Shown here piece after piece: positions 1 through 8,899 of a DNA stretch of 64,000 bases. Under the pieces are notes generated by a model that searched no databases, was not told the origin of the DNA, and worked only from the letters and a program-made list of their open reading frames with translations. A program made the position numbers and the translations under genes. Location: NCBI RefSeq assembly GCF_000798815.1, contig NZ_JTLD01000119.1:1-64000 (forward strand). The letters are read 5' to 3'. Position 1 is the stretch's first letter. Every line of letters starts with the position of its first letter. This stretch comes from Alistipes sp. ZOR0009. Lineage in GTDB: Bacteria; Bacteroidota; Bacteroidia; Bacteroidales; ZOR0009.

Positions 1-201
1 TGAGTATTGAGATATGAGTATTGAGATATGAGTATTGAGATATGAGTATTGAGATATGAGTATTGAGATATGAGTACTGAGATATGAGTAAATCACAATA
101 CTTTGTACTCTGTGCTCACTACTCTGTACTCATTACTCCGTACTCACTACTCTGTACTCACTTCTCACTACTCACTACTCACTACTCATATCTCATATCT
201 C
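1..201. repeat. Heptamer satellite forming a giant inverted repeat
   Basis: The left part carries TGAG at every seventh base from 1 to 85 (13 copies, alternating TGAGTAT and TGAGATA, so also a 14-bp unit). The right part carries CTC at every seventh base from 108 to 199 (14 copies, mostly CTCACTA, CTCTGTA and CTCATAT). TGAG and CTCA are complementary, so the two arms can pair around a short unique centre at about 91-105. The array touches the window edge and may extend further left. It lies just past the stop codon of the peptidase gene at 218. Confidence 0.9.
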
Positions 202-217
202 CATAATTCTTTTTCTT

Positions 218-2116
218 CTACTTAATCTTGTCTACCTTTTTCAGCTCAACCTCCAGCTGATCTACCAGCTTTTGCAAACGGTTGGTTACAGCAAGGTACG
301 ACTCCTCTTTGGTCATATCAATCCCTGCATTTCTTAGAAGGTTGATTGGGTAGTCGTTACCACCGCTCTTTAGCAGGTTAAGGTAGCGCTCCTTAGCGGC
401 ATCTGCCTCCTTCTTATTCTTTGCATTTACAATGTTACCATAAAGTGCATTCGAAGCGGTAAACGAAACGGCATAGTTGTAAACGTAGAAGTTGTAGTTA
501 AAGAAGTGGAATACGCGAGGCCAAGAGTACTTAAGGTTTTCGGGTTGCTCCACGCCTAAACCGTTGTACTTAGCGTCGATATCTCCGTAAACCTTAGCAA
601 TAACATCGGCATTTACAGGTTTATTGTTTTCTACCATGTTATGCATGGTGTACTCGAACTCTGCAAATTGTACCTGACGGTAGAAGGTACCTGCAACATT
701 ATCGATAGCTTGTACTAGCAGGGCAATCTTCTCGTTAGGATCTTTAGATTGAGCTAGCATGTAGTCTAACAGCACGCACTCGTTAAAGGTTGAAGCAACT
801 TCGGCTACCATCGAATTTGCGCCACTATTGTTGTAGGATTGATACTTTTGGGCAAGAATACCATGAACCGAGTGTCCCAACTCGTGCGCCAAAGTAAATA
901 CGTTATCGCGAGTTTCATTCCAGTTCATTAGCACGTAAGGATGCACCCCATAAAGAGAAAGGTTGTAGGCACCGGTTTGCTTTCCTGGCTTCTCAAAAAC
1001 ATCAATCTTACCACCGGTAAGCATGCTGTTAAAGTTTTCGTTATACTCCTTGCCCATCATACCAAGCGCCGAGGTTACAATCTTAACAGCTTCCTCCCAC
1101 TTGTAGCTACGGCTAAAGTTGGTAAGCTCTGCCGAAGCATCAGAATGGTAGTACTTAGCTAGCCCCAAAGCACGCTTACGTAAATCCCAGTATTTTTGAA
1201 GGGGAGCAACGTTAGTTTGGGCAACCTTTAGAAGGGTAAAGTACACATCCGTCGGAATATTATTGCCCGAAAGCGTAGCATCGAGGCAGCTTTTGTATCC
1301 TTCGAGCCTTGCGCTAGCAGCACGAGACTGTAGCATACCTAGGTAGATATCGGCAAAGGTGTTACGATGCTTAAAGTAGTAGTCGCGGTTAGCGTTTGCT
1401 ACCTTAAGACGATCTTCCTGGTTAGGTGATGTAGCATATATGCGAGAAGCTACGGCAGGAGAAGCGGTTACCTCTTCGCCTGTTGAGAGCTTAACCTTTG
1501 GGAATTCAATATCGGCAACCGAAAGCGAATTGTAGATTTTAGAGGTTGCACTTAAAGCACGGCTATACTCGTTAAGGATATTTTGAGTCTTTTCGTCGAG
1601 AATATGAGACAGCTCGCGGTAAAAGTCCTCCATATCGTGCTTATAGGGAGCCAACTCAGGATTTTCGGCAATCCATTTCATTGCAGTTTCCTGTGGAAGA
1701 GTCGCCAATTCGGGCGAATACCATGAGCGATTCTTGCTCATCTCCACAAAAATGTTTTGTAGCTCCTGCAGCTTGGCATTATACATCGAGTTCTTTCCAT
1801 CAACATCCTTCTGCAAGCGGGCAAACGAGCTAAGCTTAGATCCCATCTGTCCGGCCTTTTCCGAAAGCTTAATGTACTCAATTAGCGCCTTTGGATCTTT
1901 AGAGATCTTTCCCTTATACTCTATAAACTTAGGAGTAAGCGCGCTAAAGTCTTTTAGCTCCTTTTGCCAAGCATCCCAGCTGGGATAGATATGGGTGAAG
2001 TCCCAGTTGTAGGCAGGATCCTTTACTTCCATCTTTTCGGTATTTTGGCTAAAGCCCGAGCTGCATACTGCAGCTAAAGCAAAAGCGGTAAGTAACAATT
2101 TACGCATAAATGCCAT
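218..2116 (-). CDS. pepF: Secreted oligoendopeptidase F (M3 family metallopeptidase)
   Basis: Zinc metallopeptidase of family M3B that cleaves short peptides. The motif HELGHS lies at residues 411-416 (HExxH zinc site), inside the typical context FTLAHELGHSVHG. The length of 632 residues fits PepF plus an N-terminal signal peptide (hydrophobic LLLTAFALAAVC, ending near GFSQ), so the enzyme is probably periplasmic rather than cytosolic. The start may be the second ATG (2107), which gives a cleaner signal peptide beginning MRKLLL. A TAnnTTTG box lies just upstream at 2134-2141. The gene is monocistronic. Family assignment is firm; the exact substrate is unknown. Confidence 0.93.
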   Translation of the reverse strand: MAFMRKLLLTAFALAAVCSSGFSQNTEKMEVKDPAYNWDFTHIYPSWDAWQKELKDFSALTPKFIEYKGKISKDPKALIEYIKLSEKAGQMGSKLSSFARLQKDVDGKNSMYNAKLQELQNIFVEMSKNRSWYSPELATLPQETAMKWIAENPELAPYKHDMEDFYRELSHILDEKTQNILNEYSRALSATSKIYNSLSVADIEFPKVKLSTGEEVTASPAVASRIYATSPNQEDRLKVANANRDYYFKHRNTFADIYLGMLQSRAASARLEGYKSCLDATLSGNNIPTDVYFTLLKVAQTNVAPLQKYWDLRKRALGLAKYYHSDASAELTNFSRSYKWEEAVKIVTSALGMMGKEYNENFNSMLTGGKIDVFEKPGKQTGAYNLSLYGVHPYVLMNWNETRDNVFTLAHELGHSVHGILAQKYQSYNNSGANSMVAEVASTFNECVLLDYMLAQSKDPNEKIALLVQAIDNVAGTFYRQVQFAEFEYTMHNMVENNKPVNADVIAKVYGDIDAKYNGLGVEQPENLKYSWPRVFHFFNYNFYVYNYAVSFTASNALYGNIVNAKNKKEADAAKERYLNLLKSGGNDYPINLLRNAGIDMTKEESYLAVTNRLQKLVDQLEVELKKVDKIK

Positions 2117-2441
2117 GTTTTAGGTTATGGCTTCAAATATAGATATATTAACCCAACCCGATTTTAAGGAGAGAAAGGAAATGGAAGAAAAAAACATAAA
2201 TGGTGAAAGATAAAATACGAGTCGTATAATGCACAACATAATAAGGTTGGATATACAGAACCTTGCCATAAATACTGAATCCTTAAAAATACATCGCTAT
2301 CAAAACGCAAACTAAAAAGTACAATAAAACTTTTTTTGTAGGTTTACCATATCTAATAAAAAAACCATACTTAATTCCTTCGTTCGATGCAACCTACCAA
2401 TTTAAGGCTGCAAAGTTCTGAATAAAAAGCTCCCATTACCT
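2117..2441. other. Intergenic region between divergent genes
   Basis: AT-rich spacer separating the divergent peptidase genes. Apart from the -7 box for the left gene at 2134-2141, I see no further gene or strong hairpin. Confidence 0.5.
2134..2141 (-). promoter_or_regulatory. Putative -7 box (TATATTTG) of pepF
   Basis: Read on the minus strand this is TATATTTG, matching the Bacteroidetes primary-sigma -7 consensus TAnnTTTG, about 18 bp before the first ATG. No clear TTTG -33 element is visible at the expected spacing. Confidence 0.45.
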
Positions 2442-3881
2442 ATGAATAAAATTGTGATAAAGGTACTACTACTCCTTACTTTGCTGCTACCTAACTTAGC
2501 ATCGTGGTCGCAGGTCACCAAAAAGCTTGACAAAGCTCAAATGAAAAGTGACATTGATCACTTCTTTCGCTCTCTCCACCAACATCATCCCAACCCCTAC
2601 TATTTCTGCTCTAAAGATTCGGTAGAACGAGAAAGAAATCTACTGGTAAATAGCTTACCCGATTCGCTATCTACCTCAGAATTTGCCAAACGGATTACCA
2701 CACTCAACCATTTGTTTGATGCACATACCAATATTTCCCTAGACTTCATCTGGCAGGATACTTCACAAGTATACATTCCCCCCATTTTCGAAATTGACAA
2801 CAACTATAACCTATACGTCAAAGAGAAGTATACCAGCGTAAGAAGCAAAGTCATGAGTATAAATGGGCAAAAGACGACCTCCGTCATGGCTCAATTCAAG
2901 AAATATATGTCTAACGAACAGATAAGATCTAACATACGTGGTAATATTCTTCTTTTTACGTATTGCCTGCCTATACTCGGGATAAACCATCCCTATACCA
3001 TAGAATTGGAACATAATGGTACACTAGAGGTCATAAACATTTCAAATAACAAAGTGTATACTAACTCTGCATCTAACTACAACCTAGATTGTTCATCTCT
3101 TTACAAAAAGAGTCAAGACACAAATGCAGTGCAACCATCAAACTTTCAGATTAACACAGATCGTTCTTTAGCCATTTTATACTACACAAGTTGTGACATT
3201 GATCAGGACAGTTCTATACAACAACAGGTAAAAACCTTTTTTCAAAAAATTGATTCTCTAAAAATCAAAAACCTAATAATCGATATTAGGAATAACACAG
3301 GCGGCAATACTGCAAGTAATGACTATATAACTAAATACATAAAACATAAAGCATTTACGATTAAACAATCGGTAGAAGAGCGCATTACCAATGATTACAA
3401 GCAAGCGGCTTCTTCTAAGGTAAAAGATTACAGACAAAAAAGCTTACTTCACAAAATATTCTACAGGCTTACAATGCCATCTCATATTGTAAAGATATAT
3501 GCTGGTAATGTTGGAGATCTGTACAAGGCAACCTACAAAGAAAAGGTAGCGGCTCGCACCTCTGGATATTCAGGAAATATTTTCATTGCTCAAGGATATA
3601 ACACCTTCTCTTCGGCACTTGACTTTGCCTTATGGTTCAAAGTTTCTAAACGAGGTATTATTGTGGGAGATGAAACCGGTGAAGCAACAGATTGCTTCAG
3701 CAACATAAAATTTGACTATCTACCACACAGCAATCTGGCATACATGGTTGCACTTGGCAGATACAAATTTCCTTCAGGAAATATTGCCACAGGACTAAAA
3801 CCTGACAGATACATAAAAATAGATGCTAGCGAGAGTTTTCTTAATGAGGAAGAAATCAATCAAATAATCCTCTTTAAATAA
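2442..3881 (+). CDS. S41-family peptidase-like secreted protein
   Basis: Secreted protein of 479 residues with an N-terminal signal peptide (IVIKVLLLLTLLLPNLASWS). The C-terminal half looks like the S41 (C-terminal processing or tail-specific) protease fold. It has the strand motif NLIIDIRNNTGGN around residues 277-289, and the nucleophile region YNTFSSALDFA, where Ser390 or Ser391 would be catalytic. This is followed by GxxTG-like and LKPDRYI segments typical of the family C-terminus. No PDZ domain is obvious, so it belongs to the shorter Bacteroidetes type. Composition is more AT-rich than the neighbours. Substrate unknown. Confidence 0.75.
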   Translation: MNKIVIKVLLLLTLLLPNLASWSQVTKKLDKAQMKSDIDHFFRSLHQHHPNPYYFCSKDSVERERNLLVNSLPDSLSTSEFAKRITTLNHLFDAHTNISLDFIWQDTSQVYIPPIFEIDNNYNLYVKEKYTSVRSKVMSINGQKTTSVMAQFKKYMSNEQIRSNIRGNILLFTYCLPILGINHPYTIELEHNGTLEVINISNNKVYTNSASNYNLDCSSLYKKSQDTNAVQPSNFQINTDRSLAILYYTSCDIDQDSSIQQQVKTFFQKIDSLKIKNLIIDIRNNTGGNTASNDYITKYIKHKAFTIKQSVEERITNDYKQAASSKVKDYRQKSLLHKIFYRLTMPSHIVKIYAGNVGDLYKATYKEKVAARTSGYSGNIFIAQGYNTFSSALDFALWFKVSKRGIIVGDETGEATDCFSNIKFDYLPHSNLAYMVALGRYKFPSGNIATGLKPDRYIKIDASESFLNEEEINQIILFK

Positions 3882-3910
3882 GGAACAACCACTACGTTGT
3901 ACAATATAAA

Positions 3911-3940
3911 ATAGCCGCATGATTACAATCATGCGGCTAT
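3911..3940. terminator. Bidirectional hairpin between convergent genes
   Basis: Perfect 13-bp stem (3911-3923 with 3928-3940) and a TACA loop, GC-rich at the centre, placed between the ends of two convergent genes. It probably stops transcription from both sides. Confidence 0.75.
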
Positions 3941-3992
3941 ATCTTATATGCTATTTATCAATTATATTCTAAGTAATCACACCTTACCCAAA

Positions 3993-4595
3993 CTAGTAGT
4001 TCTCCTCTAGCTGCCCGTTTTCGTAAAGGATAATTAGCCGATTCAAAACCCGATCTTCTCCCTCCGCATCGAAGGTAGACTTTAGGTTTGAGCCAAAAAA
4101 CCTGGCCAACGATTGCCAAAAGAATGCAGAAAAAGATCCCCGCAACTCCTTTACAATACTATAGGAGGTACGTCCCGTTTCCCTGTCGATAAGCTTTAGC
4201 AGCAGCTTACCCTGCGATATGGTTAGCTTCTTAAGCGGCTCCTCAAACTGAGCCCTAAGCTGCTTTTCGGCATTCTTTATGTAGATTTCGCGATCGCGCT
4301 TATTCTTAATCTGGGCCACCTCGCCCTCCATCTTAATTAGCATATCGCGCGCCAGAATGGCATAGGGATAAACCCGCTTAATGTTATAAATCATCCGACG
4401 ATACTTTGCCTCATCCCTTGGCCTCTTAAACTTCTCCCAAGGAAAAACGTACACCTCCTTAATGGCGTAGTTTTCCATTGTTTCGCCATCTACCACCACC
4501 TTATTGGGTATGGTAAACGGATCTTGTGCAGCAGCAACCTTTGCTCCAAATACTCCTAAAAGGAGAATCAATATGTTAAGCCATTTTCGCATCAT
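3993..4595 (-). CDS. DUF4294 domain-containing exported protein
   Basis: 200-residue protein with a signal peptide (LNILILLLGVFGAKVAAAQ) and then a DUF4294-like domain covering the rest. Visible family features are the early VVVDGETMENYAIKEVYVFP segment, a basic helical middle (YRRMIYNIKRVYPYA), and a C-terminal RETGRTSYSIVKELRGSFSA region. DUF4294 is a Bacteroidetes family without an assigned biochemical role. It is transcribed alone and ends at the shared hairpin 3911-3940. Confidence 0.8.
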   Translation of the reverse strand: MMRKWLNILILLLGVFGAKVAAAQDPFTIPNKVVVDGETMENYAIKEVYVFPWEKFKRPRDEAKYRRMIYNIKRVYPYAILARDMLIKMEGEVAQIKNKRDREIYIKNAEKQLRAQFEEPLKKLTISQGKLLLKLIDRETGRTSYSIVKELRGSFSAFFWQSLARFFGSNLKSTFDAEGEDRVLNRLIILYENGQLEENY

Positions 4596-4734
4596 CGAGG
4601 TATGCTCTAAAACAAAGTGCCAAAGTAAACGGATTCTTTGCTATTTAGTTTTAGGGACGTTGTAAAATTAGCATTTGTTCAGTAATTTGTGCGAACTATA
4701 GCAATTGTTTCGATGTTTAAGCCAAAAACTTACT

Positions 4735-5220
4735 ATGGATCAAAATAAGCGTAAGTATACCAATGGGGAGATTACCGTTTATTGGCGACCTAACCTTTGC
4801 GTGCATGCCTCCATCTGCTTTACCGATCTTCTTTCGGTATTTAACCCCAGAAAACGCCCTTGGGTAGATATGTCGGGCGCACCAACCCCTGCAATTATCG
4901 ACATTGTAAACAGATGTCCTACCAATGCGCTAACCTTTAGCTGGAATGATAAGGAAAAGAACGATCTTGAAACGTCAGAAAAGGGGGAAAAAGATTTTGA
5001 AAGCCTTAACGAGGAGTTTGCCGGAATTTCGGAGCTGAAACCCGTTAAAGCCAACATCATGAAGAATGGACCGCTACTGGTTTCTGGTTCGTTTAAGATT
5101 ATTGGCCCCGATGGAAAGGAGATGAGACGAATGCAAATGGCCTCATTTTGCCGATGCGGGAAAAGCGGAAGCTTACCCTTCTGCGATGGCTCTCACTTTA
5201 AGCATGGGTTTAACGACTAA
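4735..5220 (+). CDS. Fer4_19-type plus CDGSH iron-sulfur protein
   Basis: Two small metal-binding modules in one cytoplasmic protein of 161 residues. Residues about 5-65 match the divergent 4Fe-4S monocluster domain (Fer4_19): [14 protein letters not shown] supplies two cysteines and VNRCPTNAL a third. Residues about 110-160 form a CDGSH domain with the ligand set [16 protein letters not shown] (three Cys and one His, as in mitoNEET-type 2Fe-2S proteins). I chose the ATG at 4735; a TTG at 4705 would add ten unconvincing residues. A second CDGSH gene follows 11 bp later, so the two are probably co-transcribed. Likely redox or iron-sulfur handling; partner unknown. Confidence 0.85.
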   Translation: MDQNKRKYTNGEITVYWRPNLCVHASICFTDLLSVFNPRKRPWVDMSGAPTPAIIDIVNRCPTNALTFSWNDKEKNDLETSEKGEKDFESLNEEFAGISELKPVKANIMKNGPLLVSGSFKIIGPDGKEMRRMQMASFCRCGKSGSLPFCDGSHFKHGFND

Positions 5221-5231
5221 ATACAACTAGC

Positions 5232-5426
5232 ATGGAAGAAGAACGCGACGAAAGCGTATTGGCTACCGTTACCATAAACGGAAGAGGCCCCATTCGCTTA
5301 GAAGGCAAATTTGAGCTGACAGATACTAATGGCGTAAAAGTTTTTATTGAAGATCAAACCATTAAAATATGTGGTTGCGGACGATCGGCTACCATGCCCA
5401 TTTGCGACGGAGCACATAAAAGATAA
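5232..5426 (+). CDS. Small CDGSH iron-sulfur domain protein
   Basis: 64-residue protein consisting almost entirely of one CDGSH domain. The C-terminus carries CGCGRSATMPICDGAH, a complete three-Cys, one-His 2Fe-2S ligand set. It follows the Fer4_19-CDGSH gene by 11 bp and ends before a terminator hairpin at 5450-5482, so the two form a short operon. Together they resemble the tandem-CDGSH arrangement seen as one polypeptide in other bacteria. Function beyond cluster binding is not known. Confidence 0.85.
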   Translation: MEEERDESVLATVTINGRGPIRLEGKFELTDTNGVKVFIEDQTIKICGCGRSATMPICDGAHKR

Positions 5427-5449
5427 CCAGACATGCTAAAGCAGCATAG

Positions 5450-5482
5450 GCAATACCCAAAGTGTAGGGTATTGCTCTTTTA
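5450..5482 (+). terminator. Rho-independent terminator
   Basis: 9-bp stem GCAATACCC/GGGTATTGC (5450-5458 with 5467-5475), 8-nt loop, followed by TCTTTT. It ends the CDGSH operon. Confidence 0.75.
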
Positions 5483-5529
5483 ATCAGTAATAGGATCTAG
5501 GATTCTTAACCAACCTCATCTCCTTACAC

Positions 5530-6498
5530 ATGAAACTCAACAAGCTTATTCTAGCGCTTGTTGCTGCGTTTATTGCAACAGGCTTGCATGCAGCAACCGT
5601 AAACACGTCGAGTGGAACCTTTGTTGATACGAAAAGAAACAGAGATGTTCCCTACAAAATTTACTATCCCAACTTAGAGCAGGGCACCTATCCCGTAATC
5701 ATCTTTTCGCACGGACTAGGAGGCAGCTGCAACGGATACTCCTACTTTGGCGAGTACATGGCACAACATGGCTACATCTGCATACACATTCAGCACAAAG
5801 GCTCCGATTCCGACATCTGGAAAAATGCAAGCAGTAAGATGGAAGTTATGCAAGCAATGAAGAGAGCGGTAATGCGTCCCAAAACCTCCATAGATAGATT
5901 TAAGGACATCCCCTTTACAATTGACCAAATAGCTGCCATGAACCAGTCATCTCCAATCTTTAAAGGACACATAGATGTAGGTAGCATAGGTATCGCAGGA
6001 CATTCCTTCGGAGCACAAACGGTGCTATTTGCAGCTGGACAAAAAACCGTAAGAGGTGGTTTTCAGCTTAACGACACTCGCATTAAAGCAGGCATAGCAT
6101 TAAGCCCCAACGCTCCCGAAAGTTTTAAAGACGAAGACTCGGATATTTACAATGACATGAAAATTCCGCTTCTACATATTACTGGGACAAATGACGACAG
6201 CCCCCTAGCAGGAAGTAAATCGGGCTTCACCCCTGCCAACCGAACAATTCCATACCAGAAGATCAAGAATGCACCTCAGTATCTAATTGTCTTCGATCAA
6301 GCAACACACATGACCTTCTCGGGAAGAGATGCAGAAGCCTCTCAAGATCCCTTCTGCGAAAAACATCTCGAAAATGTACTTCAAAGCTCGCTAGCCTTTT
6401 TCGACTGCTACCTAAAAGGCGAAAAGGAACGAGGTGCTTGGCTTAAAAAGGAGTTCGTAAAATCGCTAGCACAGAAAGATCGGTTTGAGTGGAAGTAG
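5530..6498 (+). CDS. Secreted alpha/beta hydrolase (PAF-acetylhydrolase/dienelactone hydrolase-like)
   Basis: 322 residues beginning with a signal peptide (LILALVAAFIATGLHA), then an alpha/beta-hydrolase fold. The nucleophile elbow is GHSFGAQT (Ser near residue 161), preceded by the oxyanion strand YPVIIFSHGLGGSC. The acid is probably in the GTNDDSP strand, and the histidine in the ATHMTF segment near residue 260. The layout resembles platelet-activating-factor acetylhydrolase and PET-hydrolase-like plant-type lipase families. The substrate cannot be read from the sequence. Transcribed alone, with a terminator at 6551-6583. Confidence 0.82.
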   Translation: MKLNKLILALVAAFIATGLHAATVNTSSGTFVDTKRNRDVPYKIYYPNLEQGTYPVIIFSHGLGGSCNGYSYFGEYMAQHGYICIHIQHKGSDSDIWKNASSKMEVMQAMKRAVMRPKTSIDRFKDIPFTIDQIAAMNQSSPIFKGHIDVGSIGIAGHSFGAQTVLFAAGQKTVRGGFQLNDTRIKAGIALSPNAPESFKDEDSDIYNDMKIPLLHITGTNDDSPLAGSKSGFTPANRTIPYQKIKNAPQYLIVFDQATHMTFSGRDAEASQDPFCEKHLENVLQSSLAFFDCYLKGEKERGAWLKKEFVKSLAQKDRFEWK

Positions 6499-6550
6499 AA
6501 AGCCACCAAGCTAGCCTTCATTCGTATCGTCAGAATCTCAAAAATATAAA

Positions 6551-6583
6551 AGCAGCCGCAATGCTTGTGCGGTTGCTTTTTTT
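6551..6583 (+). terminator. Rho-independent terminator
   Basis: 10-bp stem with one G-U pair (6551-6560 with 6568-6577), 7-nt loop, followed by a run of seven T. Confidence 0.8.
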
Positions 6584-6616
6584 CTTGGTCAAACCTAAAG
6601 CTTGAAGAAATAGTAA

Positions 6617-6624
6617 TAAGTTTG
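6617..6624 (+). promoter_or_regulatory. Putative -7 box (TAAGTTTG)
   Basis: Matches TAnnTTTG, 32 bp before the ATG of the TonB-dependent receptor gene. The -33 element is not evident. Confidence 0.4.
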
Positions 6625-6655
6625 CAGCACTTATAATATATACCCTACTTTATTC

Positions 6656-8899
6656 ATGGCTGGTTTCATCCGAATTAGGATTTTATTTCTTACGCTCATC
6701 CTCTTTGCTTGTATCGGCACAAAAGGGCAGATATCTATTAAAGGTACTGTTTTAAATCGCGAAACCAATGCAGTAGTAGAGGGGGTTCTCATAAAATCAG
6801 GGAAGAAAACTACGGTAACCAACCATCTTGGCCTTTTTATTTTGAAGTTAAGCAAAGGTGAATCGGCAAAGCTACAGCTGATGCATCTGGCCTTCGAAGA
6901 AGAAAACATATCGGTTAAATCAACAATAGATACTACGCTAACCATCTATATAACCCCAAAACAGCACAAGCTTGCAGAGATAACAGTAACAAGCCAACCA
7001 ACAGAAAATAGAGGATCAAACATATCGGTTAACACCATAGAGATGCAAAAGAGAATCCCTCTCCTAGGAGAAGGAAACATCAACCTAATACTACAACAAA
7101 AACCTGGAGTGGCACATGCACAAGAAATCAATCCAGGCCTTTACGTTAGAGGATTCTCCAGCTCTCAGAATCAGGTAATCATTAACGGCTCTCCAATTTT
7201 CAACACAAACCATCTATTGGGAGTATACCCCTCGGTAAGCGCAAACGCAATTGCCAAAACACAGCTTCTCACAGACAATTTACATCCAAGGTATGGAGGA
7301 ATGCTCTCCTCCTGCCTAATTATGGATAGCAATAGTAGACCCGCTGATAGCAGCGAATATATTGTAGGAGTAGGAGTTTTAACTTCGCATCTTTACAGCA
7401 GAGGTGCAATTGTCAAAAAGAAGCTATCCTACCTCCTTTCGGCTCGCCGTTCCTACTTCGATTTAGTAACAAAGAGCTACAATAAAAAAAATGATTACTC
7501 CCGAAACAGCGAAAAGCTACCCGACTACCGCTTTTATGATATCATAGGGTTGGTAACCTACCAGCACGACTCCTCCAGTAAAGTATGTGCCTCCACGTTT
7601 GTTTCAAGAGATAAGCTATCGCAGCACCAAAACTACTTAGGAATTGATGCTACCTGGGGAAATATTGCAGCAAACCTTTCTTGGGAGAAAAACATATCGA
7701 ACAAAGTAAAGATAAAGGTAAATGGAGGTTACAGCCAGTACAATACCAATACCGATATCATTAAATCAAACAGTAACAGCATAACCAACTCCTTACAACG
7801 CTTTTACATATCGGCCGAGGGCAATCTAAAGATAAACGAAACAGGACAAGTAGACGCTGGCATTTTTGGAGGCAAAACCAGCACATCAATAAATTCCAAC
7901 TCGAACGAAATTAATGGGAATGAGTCTTTTTTAAACAGTAAAGATGGCAGCTATATAAATAAAGGAATCTACGTCTCAATAAGTCAATCAGTAGCAAAAG
8001 TTGTACAGCTAAATGCAGGATTAAGGCTCGAATCATTTAGAAAAAACCAATACTACCTTTCTCCCCGTCTATACGCTCAATACTCCCTCTCTAAGCCAAT
8101 ATCCTTTTTTGCATCGTACTCGCAACGGCTACAATTCGATCATCTATATGCGCCCATGGGAATTAACCTTGCAATAGATATGACAATCCCCTGTGACGAT
8201 ACCTTAAAGCCCCAAAAGTCGCAGCAGGTAAGTGTTGGAGCTAACATCAACGTATCAAACGAATGGCATATTCAGCTATCATCATACTACTCAACGCTAA
8301 TAAATCAGATCGATTTTATAAATCCAGAGCCTTTAAATGATGGATTCTACCACACTACAGGAAAAGGAGATGCTAAAGGAATAGAAATCTCTTCGTCCAT
8401 AAAAAAAAGAACCTTTACCATAGAAGCCTCCTACTCTTTGAGTCAATCACGACGCAAGTTTGATAAAATCAACGATGGAAAATGGTTTAATCCACCGTTT
8501 GACATTAGACACAAAGCAGACCTATTTTTACACATAAAGATAAATTCTCGATGGAGCATCTCTGCTTCCCAATTCGTACAAAGCGGAAACATCACAACCA
8601 TTCCAACCTCAATCTACTACGATAACGAACGCAATAAATCCATACCCATCTATACAACTCGCTATAACTTAAGGTTGCCCCTAAACCATCGGTTAGATGT
8701 AGCCGCACAGTATCAAGTAGTAAAAAGATTTGGGGAGGTGACACTCAACATGGGTATCTATAACGTATACAACCAAGCCAACCCATATTTCATTTATTTT
8801 AAACCGGAACAAATCGACAACGAACAAACCCGGCTAGTAGCAAAGAAAAGATCGCTGCTTCCGATGGTTCCTTTTTTCATGATAGAAGTTAAGATATGA
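6656..8899 (+). CDS. TonB-dependent outer-membrane receptor with carboxypeptidase-like N-terminal domain
   Basis: 747-residue outer-membrane receptor. Signal peptide (ILFLTLILFACIGTKGQ), then a CarboxypepD_reg-like domain (ISIKGTVLNRETNAVVEGV, residues about 22-105). Next come a plug domain (NLILQQKPGVAHAQEINPGLYVRGF and later IINGSPIF) and a C-terminal beta-barrel rich in alternating aromatic strands. It is shorter than SusC proteins and lacks a SusD partner. It overlaps by four bases (ATGA) a DUF4249 lipoprotein gene, a recurrent Bacteroidetes pairing. It probably imports a TonB-energised ligand; which one is not evident. Confidence 0.92.
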   Translation: MAGFIRIRILFLTLILFACIGTKGQISIKGTVLNRETNAVVEGVLIKSGKKTTVTNHLGLFILKLSKGESAKLQLMHLAFEEENISVKSTIDTTLTIYITPKQHKLAEITVTSQPTENRGSNISVNTIEMQKRIPLLGEGNINLILQQKPGVAHAQEINPGLYVRGFSSSQNQVIINGSPIFNTNHLLGVYPSVSANAIAKTQLLTDNLHPRYGGMLSSCLIMDSNSRPADSSEYIVGVGVLTSHLYSRGAIVKKKLSYLLSARRSYFDLVTKSYNKKNDYSRNSEKLPDYRFYDIIGLVTYQHDSSSKVCASTFVSRDKLSQHQNYLGIDATWGNIAANLSWEKNISNKVKIKVNGGYSQYNTNTDIIKSNSNSITNSLQRFYISAEGNLKINETGQVDAGIFGGKTSTSINSNSNEINGNESFLNSKDGSYINKGIYVSISQSVAKVVQLNAGLRLESFRKNQYYLSPRLYAQYSLSKPISFFASYSQRLQFDHLYAPMGINLAIDMTIPCDDTLKPQKSQQVSVGANINVSNEWHIQLSSYYSTLINQIDFINPEPLNDGFYHTTGKGDAKGIEISSSIKKRTFTIEASYSLSQSRRKFDKINDGKWFNPPFDIRHKADLFLHIKINSRWSISASQFVQSGNITTIPTSIYYDNERNKSIPIYTTRYNLRLPLNHRLDVAAQYQVVKRFGEVTLNMGIYNVYNQANPYFIYFKPEQIDNEQTRLVAKKRSLLPMVPFFMIEVKI

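Noticed and set aside
941-1162. Plus-strand open frame within pepF
   Set aside because: Shadow of the peptidase gene; no start context or family similarity.
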